NCBI GenBank assembly: GCA_021286885.1
Contig: JAJTBM010000020.1
Coordinates: 1-17,653, forward strand
Length of the DNA stretch: 17,653 nt
Reading direction: 5' to 3'
DNA from: Rhodocyclales bacterium
GTDB taxonomy: Bacteria > Pseudomonadota > Gammaproteobacteria > Burkholderiales > Rhodocyclaceae
A program made the position numbers and the translations under genes. How positions within the stretch are numbered: the first letter of the stretch is position 1; every line of letters starts with the position of its first letter. Below are positions 5,678-12,525 of the stretch, one piece after another. The notes beneath the pieces were generated by a model that saw nothing but the letters and a program-made list of their open reading frames with translations, did no database searches and had not been told where the DNA came from.

Positions 5678-6886
5678 TCAAGCCCGACGCCACAATTCCC
5701 GAAAAACCTTTTTGGATACATAGCGGCGCGCCTCGCCAAAACCCTTCACCGCCGCTTGGGTACAGGGCGGGCCGCACAACTGGAACAGGGCAATCGAAGC
5801 CAGCAGCAACTGGCCCAATTGGGCGCCGACCGCGCCCTCCAAAGTGGCTGCATCGCCGAGCAACACCAAGGCCACACTCGACATGGGCATCAAACCAATG
5901 GCAGTAGGCCGCACCATGTCTGATTCCAACCACCCTCGCCGGGCAGCTACCCCTAAGGCAAACCAACTCGCCGCAAAGCGTACGGCCCCAAAGGCAAGTG
6001 CAGCCGGCCACAGCCGGCCCAGCAAACCCACATCCAGCGCTGCCCCAGCAAGGGAAAAGGTGATTACCAAAAACACCCGGGCATCCGCTGCAATGCGCAA
6101 AGTACAAATGTGCTGCTCTGTATCCAGCACCCGCGCAGCAATACCAAAACACACCAAACACAAGAGCGGCGAAAAACCCAAACTGAGCGGAACACCAGTC
6201 CCCAAGATGATGAGCCCCAGGAGCATCAAATGCTGGTGTTCCTGCTGAGGCCCCAGCAAGCGCGCCCCCCAGCGGGCCACAGTACTGAGCAATAAGGCTA
6301 GGCCCACCGACACGATCAAATGTAGAACAGCTTCAGCACAGGCGCGAAACAGGTTGGCCGTCGCCGCCAAGGGCAAAATGAAACCCAGCAAACAGAAGGC
6401 CAACATTCCGTTCAGGGCCACCAGTGCAAACAAACGGCTGGAGCGCGGCCCATCGGCCCCCACATCACTGCCTGTGGCAATGGTGATGGCCGACGAGGTG
6501 GCCACCCCGATGGCGGCGCCAAAGGCGGCCTCCAGCCCATCAAAACCCAGCCCCCATAACAGGGCCCCCAGGGCTGTAAACACCAGCGCAGCCTGGAGCA
6601 GGGCCATGCGCAACAGGCGCCCCCAGCCCGGCCCCAAGGGAAAACGGTGGCCCAACTCGAACAGGATGATCCCGATCCCCGGGTAGATGAAAAGCTGGGC
6701 GGCGCTCAGCGCCGAAGGCGGCACCCAGCCCAGCCCGGATTGCCCCACCAGCACCCCGAACAGCACATAGCCGGTGGTACGCGGCAGATTGAAGGCGCGC
6801 CGGGTGAGTTCGCCACTCGCCAGCCCCCCCAGCAGTACCAACCCAAAACGGATCAGGGGCGACACCGCCACATCCCAAGCTGCCAT
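5678..6886 (-). CDS. CPA-type Na+/H+ exchanger family protein, possibly non-canonical
   Basis: The 402-residue protein is hydrophobic throughout, with about 11-12 membrane segments, and follows the Na+/H+ exchanger (PF00999) layout. It has an early A-F-N-L-P-R-T-T-G-Y-V-L-F-G-V-L-V-G (31-48), the mid-protein I-I-L-F-E-L-G-H-R-F (73-82), a G-V-A-T-S-S-A-I-T-I-A (128-138) unwound-helix motif, and a C-terminal basic tail ending W-R-R-A with no RCK or universal-stress domain. Where CPA2 relatives have DD, ND or QD, this one reads A-L-N-G (N159-G160), so the expected core Asp is missing. The start at ATG 6886 is chosen over TTG 6892 because AGGAG lies 8 nt upstream. Only 2 nt separate it from the ATPase stop, so it belongs to the ABC operon as its last clear member. 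By eye its DNA is more A-rich than its neighbours. Confidence 0.85.
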   Translation of the reverse strand: MAAWDVAVSPLIRFGLVLLGGLASGELTRRAFNLPRTTGYVLFGVLVGQSGLGWVPPSALSAAQLFIYPGIGIILFELGHRFPLGPGWGRLLRMALLQAALVFTALGALLWGLGFDGLEAAFGAAIGVATSSAITIATGSDVGADGPRSSRLFALVALNGMLAFCLLGFILPLAATANLFRACAEAVLHLIVSVGLALLLSTVARWGARLLGPQQEHQHLMLLGLIILGTGVPLSLGFSPLLCLVCFGIAARVLDTEQHICTLRIAADARVFLVITFSLAGAALDVGLLGRLWPAALAFGAVRFAASWFALGVAARRGWLESDMVRPTAIGLMPMSSVALVLLGDAATLEGAVGAQLGQLLLASIALFQLCGPPCTQAAVKGFGEARRYVSKKVFRELWRRA

Positions 6887-6888
6887 GC

Positions 6889-7617
6889 TCAATTCTCCTG
6901 GAGTGGGGGCGTAAAGAGGGTGTCGGAATCAAGGCGCCCGTCCACCAGCCGGATCACCCGGTCGCTACGGGCCGCCAGGCGGGGGTCGTGGGTCACGATC
7001 AGGCAGGCACAACGCTGCTCCTGGTTAAAGCTGCGCAGCAGGGCGAAGATTTCGTCGGCGGTATGGGTATCCAGATTGCCGGTGGGCTCGTCGGCCAGGA
7101 TCAGCCGGGGGCGCAGGGCCAGGGCCCGGGCGATGGCCACCCGCTGCTGCTGGCCCCCCGACAGTGCCGCCGGCTTCTTGTGGGCATGGGCCTTGAGGCC
7201 CACGGCTTCGAGCAGGGCCAGGGCGTCGGCCTCGGCTTCATCGTCGGCCACGCCCCGGGCGATGATGGCGGGCATCATCACGTTTTCCAGGGCGCTAAAC
7301 GCCGGCAGCAGGTGGTGAAACTGGAACACGAAGCCGATGCTGCGCCCACGCAGGGCGGTGAGTTCGGCTTCAGGAAGCTGGGCGGTATCCCGCCCGCCCA
7401 TCAGGAGCTGGCCCCGGGTGGGCTGCTCCAGCAGGCCGATGAGGTTGAGCAGGGTGCTCTTGCCCGAGCCGGAGGGGCCGATCAGGGCGGCAAACTCCCC
7501 TTCGGCCAGGCTCAGGTCTATCCCGTGGAGCACCTCGGTTTCGACCGGCGTGCCCAGGTTGTAGGCCTTGCGCAGGCCGCGCAGCTCGATCACGGGTGGG
7601 GGAGCAGATGCATTCAT
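6889..7617 (-). CDS. ABC transporter ATPase, LolD/MacB type
   Basis: This is the 242-residue cytoplasmic ATPase of an inner-membrane ABC system. All motifs are intact: Walker [10 protein letters not shown] (47-55), Q-loop Q99 in F-Q-F-H-H-L-L-P, signature L-S-G-G-Q-Q-Q-R-V (152-160), Walker B L-I-L-A-D-E-P (172-178), D-loop N-L-D-T (181-184) and switch His210 in V-T-H-D. The sequence style ([16 protein letters not shown]) is that of the LolD/FtsE/MacB group, which couples to FtsX-fold permeases and powers extraction or mechanotransmission rather than bulk import. Its ATG overlaps the permease stop as ATGA (7614-7617), so translation is coupled. The antiporter gene follows after 2 nt. Exact substrate cannot be told; LolD itself is possible but the operon partners argue against it. 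Confidence 0.96.
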   Translation of the reverse strand: MNASAPPPVIELRGLRKAYNLGTPVETEVLHGIDLSLAEGEFAALIGPSGSGKSTLLNLIGLLEQPTRGQLLMGGRDTAQLPEAELTALRGRSIGFVFQFHHLLPAFSALENVMMPAIIARGVADDEAEADALALLEAVGLKAHAHKKPAALSGGQQQRVAIARALALRPRLILADEPTGNLDTHTADEIFALLRSFNQEQRCACLIVTHDPRLAARSDRVIRLVDGRLDSDTLFTPPLQEN

Positions 7618-8834
7618 GAGCGGATCGCCTGTACCGGGTCCATGCGGGCCGCCCGACGGGCGGGGATCAGGGCCGAAAGCAGGCCCACACTGGTCGCCAC
7701 CAGGGCCGCCATCACCATGAAACGGGGCTCCAGTTCGGCCGCAAACAGGGGGCTGCCGTCCGCGTTCCGGTAGATGCTGGAAAACACCTGGAGCAGGGTG
7801 AAGGCCAGCGCGCTGCCAGCCACCGAGCCCACTGCGCCCACCACCGCGCCCTGGATCAGGAAGACCCGCAAAATCATGCCCCGGCTCGCCCCCATGGCGC
7901 GCAGGATGCCGATTTCCTTCTGCTTCTGGACAACGCTCACCACCAGCACGCTGGCAATCCCCAGGGCCACGATGAGGGTCACGAAGCTGCGGATCAGGTT
8001 GTTGGACACCGTCTGGTTGCGCAGGGCGGCCAGGAGCTGGGCGTTGGTCTGCATCCAGTTATCCACGCTCAGGCCCGTGGCCCCGCGCAGGGTGTCGGCA
8101 ATGGCGCGGGCCTCGAAGATGTCGGCCACGGTGAGATCCAGATTGCTCACCCCGCCCGGCAGATCCAGCAGACTCTGGGCCAGGGGCAGGGTGACAAACA
8201 CCCAGCGCCGGTTCAGATCCTTGTTGCCGATGTCGAAAATGCCGCCCACCTGGAGCAGTTCGTCCCGCCCGTTGGCCACCGCCACCCGCAACTTGTCCCC
8301 CAGGCGCAGGCCCAGATCCCGGGCCAGCTCGACGCCGATCACCGCATGGGTGCCCGCCACCGCAAAGCGGCCGCTCTGCATGTATTCCTCCATGCGCACG
8401 ATCTGGCGGTAACGCTCCGCGTCCACCCCCATCAACGCAATCGCCCGGTTGGCCTGGCCGCGCACCGCAAAGCCGGGGCCGGTGGCCATGGGCGACACCG
8501 CCGTGACGCCGGGCGTGGCCGCCGCGAGCCGCATCACCGTTTCCCATTGGTCGATGGAGCGCAGGCGCTGGGCCCGGGGCTCGATCAGGGTGGCGTAGCC
8601 GTCCTCATCCACCGCCCGCCGATTGCTTTCCTCGGGGGGGCGCAGGATCACATGGGCCTGGCTGCCCAGCACCCGATCCACAATCTGGGCCTGGAGCTGG
8701 GTGATGAGCTGGGTCAGGAACACGATCACCGCCACCCCGCCGGTGGTGCCGGCCAGGATGAGCAGGGTCTGCATGCGCCCTTCGCGCAAAAAGCGCAGGG
8801 CCACCAGCCAGGCAAAGGAGAGGCGAAACTTCAT
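7614..8834 (-). CDS. FtsX/MacB-fold ABC permease (LolC/E-like)
   Basis: The 406-residue permease has the four-TM, large-periplasmic-domain layout of the MacB/LolC/LolE class. TM1 spans about 22-42, a periplasmic domain ~45-280 (MacB_PCD-like, with S-Q-A-H-V-I-L and G-D-K-L-R-V-A patches), TM2 about 283-303, TM3 about 328-350 and TM4 about 372-392. The cytoplasmic coupling motif [15 protein letters not shown] (303-317) and the terminal [16 protein letters not shown] are diagnostic. Such proteins work as dimers with one ATPase per protomer and act on lipoproteins, peptides or lipophilic compounds from the periplasm. A 50-nt gap with a degenerate heptad repeat separates it from the adaptor gene upstream. 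The ribosome site is weak (GCGGTG about 10 nt upstream). Its stop overlaps the ATPase start. Confidence 0.94.
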   Translation of the reverse strand: MKFRLSFAWLVALRFLREGRMQTLLILAGTTGGVAVIVFLTQLITQLQAQIVDRVLGSQAHVILRPPEESNRRAVDEDGYATLIEPRAQRLRSIDQWETVMRLAAATPGVTAVSPMATGPGFAVRGQANRAIALMGVDAERYRQIVRMEEYMQSGRFAVAGTHAVIGVELARDLGLRLGDKLRVAVANGRDELLQVGGIFDIGNKDLNRRWVFVTLPLAQSLLDLPGGVSNLDLTVADIFEARAIADTLRGATGLSVDNWMQTNAQLLAALRNQTVSNNLIRSFVTLIVALGIASVLVVSVVQKQKEIGILRAMGASRGMILRVFLIQGAVVGAVGSVAGSALAFTLLQVFSSIYRNADGSPLFAAELEPRFMVMAALVATSVGLLSALIPARRAARMDPVQAIRS

Positions 8835-8842
8835 GGCCGGGT

Positions 8843-8888
8843 CACCGCAGCACCTCGCACCTCAACACCTTGCATCTCCACACCTCAG
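8843..8888. repeat. Degenerate 7-8-bp tandem repeat, CACCTCR units
   Basis: About six imperfect 7-8-nt units run head to tail, each close to CACCTCG, CACCTCAA, CACCTTG or CATCTCCA. They span the adaptor stop codon and nearly all of the 50-nt gap to the permease ATG. On the coding (minus) strand the units read GAGGTG, so they also multiply ribosome-site-like sequences. The core ACCTYRN resembles the cleaner heptad tract at 10625-10652. Confidence 0.7.
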
Positions 8889-10126
8889 CGCCCCAGCTGG
8901 GGCACGGCCTGCAGGCCGGCGGTACGCGGCTTGCGCGCCTCCCGCGCCTTGACCGCATCCCCTTCCTGGGCCCCGGCAGCGGGCAGGATGACCGCATCGC
9001 CCACCGCCAGCCCTGCCGTGATTTCGATATTCCCCACGCCTGCCAGCCCCACCTGCACGGGCACCCGCTGGGCCTGACCATCGCGCAAGGCCAGCACCCA
9101 GGGATGGTTCTGATCCAGATCGCGCACCGCCTCGGTGGGCAACACCCGGGCCTGGGGCTGGTGGCCGGTCACGGTTTCCACCGAGACGGTCATGTCCGGA
9201 CGCAAAAAGGCTGGCGGCTTAGGCACCCGGAAGCGAATTTCCACCGTGCCACGCTGGGGATCAACCACCGGGGCGATGTAATAGAGCGCGGCCTCGAAGG
9301 GCTCGCCCGGGAAGGCGTCTGCCACGGCCCGGGCGGTCTGGCCCAACTGGAGCAGGCGCAGATTCTTTTCATCCACCGTGCCGTAGATGCGGGTTTCGCC
9401 CGCCTGGGCCAGCTCCAGCAAGACCTTGCCGGGGCTGCTCACATCGCCGGGCTCGGCCTTGCGGGTGAGTACCACCCCATCGGCCGGGGCACGCAGCGTC
9501 AGCAGCGCAGCCCGGGCCCGGGCGTTGACCAGGGCTTCCCGGGCCTGGGCCACCTTCGCCCGGGCGGCCGCCTGTTCGCTGCCCTCGGGGCGCTGGGCGT
9601 GCAGCTGAACCCGGGCCACTTCCAGAGCTGCCTGGGCATTGGCTTCGTTGCGCAGGGCGTCATCCACCCGGGACTGGGCGTAAAAGCCCTGGGCCACCAA
9701 CTGGCGGGCCCGCTCAGCCTCGGCCCGGGCCACTTGAAGATTGCTGTCGGCCTGGGCGAGCTGGCGCGCCGCCACGGGCTCGCCCAGGCTGCGCACCTGG
9801 GCTTCCCGGGCCTGGGCTTCGGCCAGACTGGCTTCAGCCTGGCGGATCAGGGCCTCCCCATCATCGGCCTGGAGGCGCAGCAGCACCTGGCCGGCGCGTA
9901 CCAGATCGCCTTCACGCACCGCCACCTCCAGCACCGTGGCAGCGAGCGCACTGCCCAGGGTGATGCGGGCGGGCGTGGCAATGCGCCCGGTGGCCACCAC
10001 CGATTGGGTGATGGGCGCCTCCTGCACCAAGACCACATCCACCGTCCGGGCCCGGGGCCAGGCCAGCACGGCACCCAGCACCAGGGCGGCCCCCAGGCCC
10101 CACAACCAGGCGCGCCGGGGCCTCAT
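8885..10126 (-). CDS. HlyD/MacA-type periplasmic adaptor (membrane fusion protein)
   Basis: The 413-residue protein is an ABC/RND-type membrane-fusion subunit that bridges an inner-membrane transporter to the outer membrane. The N-terminus has a basic start and one hydrophobic anchor (about 8-24). Next comes a lipoyl-like half (G-R-I-A-T-P-A-R-I-T-L-G-S and V-R-E-G-D-L-V-R-A-G-Q-V-L-L-R-L). A long Ala/Glu/Arg/Gln-rich coiled-coil hairpin spans about 90-200. The second lipoyl half is L-R-A-P-A-D-G-V-V-L-T-R-K-A-E-P-G-D-V. A beta-barrel and membrane-proximal domain follow to about 390. The start overlaps the thioredoxin-like stop as ATGA (10123-10126), so the two are translationally coupled. 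No outer-membrane channel gene is nearby; if this is a tripartite pump it must borrow one such as TolC. MacA is the closest functional analogue, but the separate ATPase and permease differ from fused MacB. Confidence 0.94.
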   Translation of the reverse strand: MRPRRAWLWGLGAALVLGAVLAWPRARTVDVVLVQEAPITQSVVATGRIATPARITLGSALAATVLEVAVREGDLVRAGQVLLRLQADDGEALIRQAEASLAEAQAREAQVRSLGEPVAARQLAQADSNLQVARAEAERARQLVAQGFYAQSRVDDALRNEANAQAALEVARVQLHAQRPEGSEQAAARAKVAQAREALVNARARAALLTLRAPADGVVLTRKAEPGDVSSPGKVLLELAQAGETRIYGTVDEKNLRLLQLGQTARAVADAFPGEPFEAALYYIAPVVDPQRGTVEIRFRVPKPPAFLRPDMTVSVETVTGHQPQARVLPTEAVRDLDQNHPWVLALRDGQAQRVPVQVGLAGVGNIEITAGLAVGDAVILPAAGAQEGDAVKAREARKPRTAGLQAVPQLGR

Positions 10127-10620
10127 GCGGGATCGGCCAGCAGTTTTTCGACCAGGGCTTCAAACTTGGGGAAATCCGGCGCCCCCAGGTATTTCTGGAC
10201 GATGTGGCCCTGACGGTCGATCAGGAAGCTGGTGGGGGTGAGGCGCACATCCTCAAAACTCTTGGCCGCTGCGCCCCCCTGATCCAGCCCCACGGTGAAG
10301 GGCAGGCCGTTCTTGCTGGCATAGTTGCGCACGTATTCGGGGGGGGCGTAGTCCATCGCACTCGCCACGGTGGCATAGCCCTTGGCCGCCAGACGCTGGT
10401 GAATCTCCACCAGCTTGGGCATCTCGGCCACGCAAGTGGTGCAGGTGGTGGCCCAGAAATTCACCAGAACTACCTTGCCCTTATAGGACGAGAGTTGGAC
10501 ACTTTGGCCGTCCAGGGTCGTAAAACGCGCATCCGGTGCGCTCTGCTGGCCACATCCGGCCAGGGCGGCCACCAGGGCCAGGGCGGCTGCGCCCCTGATC
10601 AGCTTGGAAAACATCGTCAT
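10123..10620 (-). CDS. TlpA/ResA-like thioredoxin-fold lipoprotein
   Basis: A 165-residue thioredoxin-fold protein carried as a lipoprotein: signal core about 9-20 and lipobox L-A-G-C with the lipidated Cys23. The redox site is W-A-T-T-C-T-T-C (Cys60 and Cys63) with V-N-F-W before it, and the cis-Pro is at 129 in L-T-P-T-S-F-L-I-D. This places it in the AhpC/TSA-Redoxin TlpA/ResA group, which reduces disulfides outside the cytoplasm in cytochrome c maturation or oxidative repair. The ATG at 10620 is preferred over a TTG at 10629; AAGG and GAG elements supplied by the heptad repeat precede it. It heads the ABC/adaptor/antiporter operon, an unusual partner that suggests a redox step linked to the exported substrate or to the adaptor. 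Confidence 0.93.
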   Translation of the reverse strand: MTMFSKLIRGAAALALVAALAGCGQQSAPDARFTTLDGQSVQLSSYKGKVVLVNFWATTCTTCVAEMPKLVEIHQRLAAKGYATVASAMDYAPPEYVRNYASKNGLPFTVGLDQGGAAAKSFEDVRLTPTSFLIDRQGHIVQKYLGAPDFPKFEALVEKLLADPA

Positions 10621-10624
10621 TGCG

Positions 10625-10652
10625 CTCAAACCTTAAACCTCAAACCTTAACT
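10625..10652. repeat. Heptanucleotide tandem repeat in a divergent intergenic gap
   Basis: Four head-to-tail 7-nt units, CTCAAAC, CTTAAAC, CTCAAAC and CTTAACT, fill most of the 45 nt between the divergent starts at 10620 (minus) and 10666 (plus). Alternation of C and T at position 3 makes a 14-nt super-period. The tract supplies the Shine-Dalgarno-like AAGG/GAG of the minus-strand gene. No clean promoter for either side is visible in the gap. Confidence 0.85.
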
Positions 10653-10665
10653 TGAAGGACTTGCC

Positions 10666-11358
10666 GTGGATTCGCTTCGTTGGATGCGTACGATTTTGAA
10701 AGCTTTGCTGCTGCTTGTCATCTGCAACCCTGTCTGGGCCCTGGATCTGTCGTCCATCACCAACACCGAGGCCGCCGGCGGGCTCAAGGAAGCCCTGGTG
10801 CAAGGGGCCGGCAAGGCCGTGGGACAACTGGGCAGCGACGGCGGTTTCCTCAACAACCCGAAAGTGCGCATTCCGCTGCCCGAAAAGCTGGCCCCGGTGG
10901 AGCAACTGCTGCGCACCATGGGGCGGGGCAAAGATGTGGATGCCTTCATCGCCAGCATGAACCACGCCGCCGAACAGGCCGTCCCCAAGGCCAAACCCCT
11001 GCTGCTCAATGCAGTGCGCCAGATGAGCCTGTCCGACGCCAAGCAGATTGTCACTGGCGGTGAAGATGCGGGCACCCGCTACTTCAAGGCCCACACCGCC
11101 GACCAGCTCACCGCCGCCTTCCTGCCCATCGTACGGGACGTGATCAAACAATCGCCCCTGGCCGAGCAATACACCAAGCTGCTCAACAAGGCCGCCCAAT
11201 TTGGCCTGGTCCAGCAGGATGAACTGGTGCTCGAAAACTACGTGGCCCGCAAGGCCGTGGATGGGCTTTATCTGATGATCGCCGAAGAAGAAAAATCCAT
11301 CCGCAAAGACCCCCTGGGCGCCGCCGGCAAGCTGGCGCGCAAGGTGTTCGGGGGCTAG
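10666..11358 (+). CDS. DUF4197 domain-containing exported protein
   Basis: This 230-residue protein matches the DUF4197 family, whose function is not established. It begins with GTG at 10666, supported by GAAGGA at 10654-10659; an ATG six codons later is the alternative. A Sec signal peptide is clear: M-R-T-I-L-K, hydrophobic core L-L-L-L-V-I-C, then P-V-W-A as the likely cleavage site near residue 25. The mature protein is helical and starts L-D-L-S-S-I-T-N-T-E-A-A-G-G-L-K-E-A-L. It contains V-R-I-P-L-P-E-K-L (about 68-76), typical of the family, and D-A-K-Q-I-V-T-G-G-E-D-A-G-T-R-Y-F. It ends with a Lys/Ala/Gly-rich tail. It is divergent from the thioredoxin/ABC operon, and its relation to that operon is unknown. 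Confidence 0.92.
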   Translation: MDSLRWMRTILKALLLLVICNPVWALDLSSITNTEAAGGLKEALVQGAGKAVGQLGSDGGFLNNPKVRIPLPEKLAPVEQLLRTMGRGKDVDAFIASMNHAAEQAVPKAKPLLLNAVRQMSLSDAKQIVTGGEDAGTRYFKAHTADQLTAAFLPIVRDVIKQSPLAEQYTKLLNKAAQFGLVQQDELVLENYVARKAVDGLYLMIAEEEKSIRKDPLGAAGKLARKVFGG

Positions 11359-11364
11359 GGCGGA

Positions 11365-11481
11365 TTGCCGGGCCTCCTGAGCGGCCACACCCTCAAGCAT
11401 CTGCTGGCCACCGCTGCGGCGCTGCTGATCCTGGCGAGCATCACCCGCCCTGCGGCGGCACCATGGCCACGGCGTCGTTGA
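11365..11481 (+). other. Orphan signal-peptide-like reading frame (38 codons)
   Basis: Starting at a TTG 6 nt after the DUF4197 stop, this frame encodes a short polar start, H-T-L-K-H, a strong hydrophobic core (L-L-A-T-A-A-A-L-L-I-L-A-S), then T-R-P-A-A-A as a plausible signal-peptidase site. It then ends six residues later at a TGA. The last 41 nt lie inside the 3' end of the opposite-strand LysR gene. It looks like the beginning of a secreted protein gene whose body is gone, possibly displaced when the LysR/pxp block arrived. It may equally be a chance frame in GC-rich DNA. No usable domain remains. Confidence 0.3.
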
Positions 11482-12325
11482 TGGCGCGTTCCAGCTGGGG
11501 CGCGGCAGGGTAGCGCCAGTAGCTGGCAAAAAGGGGCAAGGGAGTGAGTTCCAGCGATGTGGGGAGTACCGCGATGTCGGCCCGGGCTTGCAGCTGCTCC
11601 ACCGCCAGCCGGGGCAGGGTGGCCAGGCCGAAGCCGGCTTCCACCAGCCGCACCAGGGCAGAGATGGAAGACACGGTATGCACCCGCTTGTCCCCCAGCC
11701 CCCGGCTGCGCAACAGTTCGAGCAGGGCCGCATGGGGTTGGGAACCCCGCTGGAAGGTCAGCAGGTCATGGGCCAGGAGCAGCTCCGGTGCCATGGGGCC
11801 GGCTTCGGCCAGGGCCCGGGGGGCGGCAAACACCAGTTCGAAGGGCGCCAGCGCCGCCCCGAGTATCCCTTCGGCGCGCACCGGCAGCGCGCTGAACACC
11901 AGATCCAGACTGCCGCGCCGGATCTGCTCGTTGAGCACGTGGGTCATTTCCACCGTCAGCTCGAACTCCATCTGGGGATAACTGCGCTTGAGCCCGTCCA
12001 TGAGCGGGATCAGCCAGCTGTGGAGCACCGTTTCGATGCAGCCGATGCGCAAGGTGAGGGGCAATTGTTCCGGCTTGCCCAGCTCGGCGCGCAGGGCCCG
12101 TTGCAGATCCAGAAAGCGCTCGGCATAGACCATGAAGCGCATCCCCGCATTGGTGAGGCGAAAGCCCCGCTCCCGGCGATCCACCAGCAAGATGCCCAAT
12201 TCCTCTTCCAGCGCTGCGATCCGGTTGCTCACCGCCGATTGGGTGAGGTGCAGCTTTTCAGCCCCCCGGGTGACGCTCTTGAGACGCGCCGCCCAGATGA
12301 AGGCCTCCACAAAACGGAGGTTCAT
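11441..12325 (-). CDS. LysR-family transcriptional regulator, divergent to the 5-oxoproline cluster
   Basis: A 294-residue LysR-type regulator. The N-terminal winged helix-turn-helix covers about 3-62, with F-V-E-A-F-I-W-A-A-R-L-K-S-V-T-R-G-A-E-K and L-T-Q-S-A-V-S-N-R-I-A-A-L-E-E-E-L-G. A substrate-binding domain in two lobes follows from about 90 (L-R-I-G-C-I-E-T-V-L-H-S-W). The start at 12325 is fixed by a strong CAGGAGA 4 nt upstream and the family N-terminus; the frame stays open to 13090 but that extension has no LysR homology. It is divergently transcribed from the DUF1445/MFS/pxp genes, the classical LysR arrangement. It probably activates them in response to 5-oxoproline or a glutamate enantiomer and represses itself (inference). 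A T-N11-A palindrome lies in the shared control region. Confidence 0.95.
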   Translation of the reverse strand: MNLRFVEAFIWAARLKSVTRGAEKLHLTQSAVSNRIAALEEELGILLVDRRERGFRLTNAGMRFMVYAERFLDLQRALRAELGKPEQLPLTLRIGCIETVLHSWLIPLMDGLKRSYPQMEFELTVEMTHVLNEQIRRGSLDLVFSALPVRAEGILGAALAPFELVFAAPRALAEAGPMAPELLLAHDLLTFQRGSQPHAALLELLRSRGLGDKRVHTVSSISALVRLVEAGFGLATLPRLAVEQLQARADIAVLPTSLELTPLPLFASYWRYPAAPQLERAINDAVAMVPPQGG

Positions 12326-12360
12326 GAAATCTCCTGGCTCCCTGATTCTTTTTTTGATGA

Positions 12361-12380
12361 TGTGGTGTGGTGTGGTGTGG
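12361..12380. repeat. Pentanucleotide repeat (TGTGG)4 in the lysR leader
   Basis: Four perfect copies of TGTGG run head to tail, with a related CGTG after them and another GTGTGG at about 12395. The tract lies 36-55 nt upstream of the lysR start codon on the opposite strand, in its leader or promoter. Short perfect repeats of this kind can change length by slippage, which here would alter promoter or leader spacing but not a reading frame. Confidence 0.75.
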
Positions 12381-12421
12381 CGTGCTGCCACCGAGTGTGG
12401 GGTGTCGGGCCGCGCACTTTG

Positions 12422-12436
12422 ATCGAAAAAATCGAT
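12422..12436. promoter_or_regulatory. Candidate LysR box (T-N11-A palindrome)
   Basis: ATCGA-AAAAA-TCGAT is a perfect 5-bp inverted repeat around an A-tract. It contains T-N11-A (T12423 to A12435), the loose LysR-type recognition motif. It lies about 90 nt upstream of the DUF1445 ATG and 97 nt upstream of the lysR ATG, suitable for divergent control. A second, weaker repeat (AACG-N8-CGTT, 12445-12460) lies next to it and overlaps a TATAGC -10-like element (12452-12457) for the rightward genes. Confidence 0.5.
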
Positions 12437-12525
12437 GTAACCATAACGAAATATAGCGTTTGTGCCCGGAGGACAGGTCAACCGATACTCAATTCCACCC
12501 AACATCCGATCACGCAAGGACGACC

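Noticed and set aside
8870..10213. 447-codon open frame on the plus strand opposite the adaptor gene
   Set aside because: It is a shadow of the GC-rich HlyD-type coding sequence; its translation is low-complexity Gly/His/Gln/Leu with no family pattern.
10625..10652. CRISPR-like or phage attachment repeat
   Set aside because: Units are 7 nt with no spacers, and there is no integrase or cas gene in the window.
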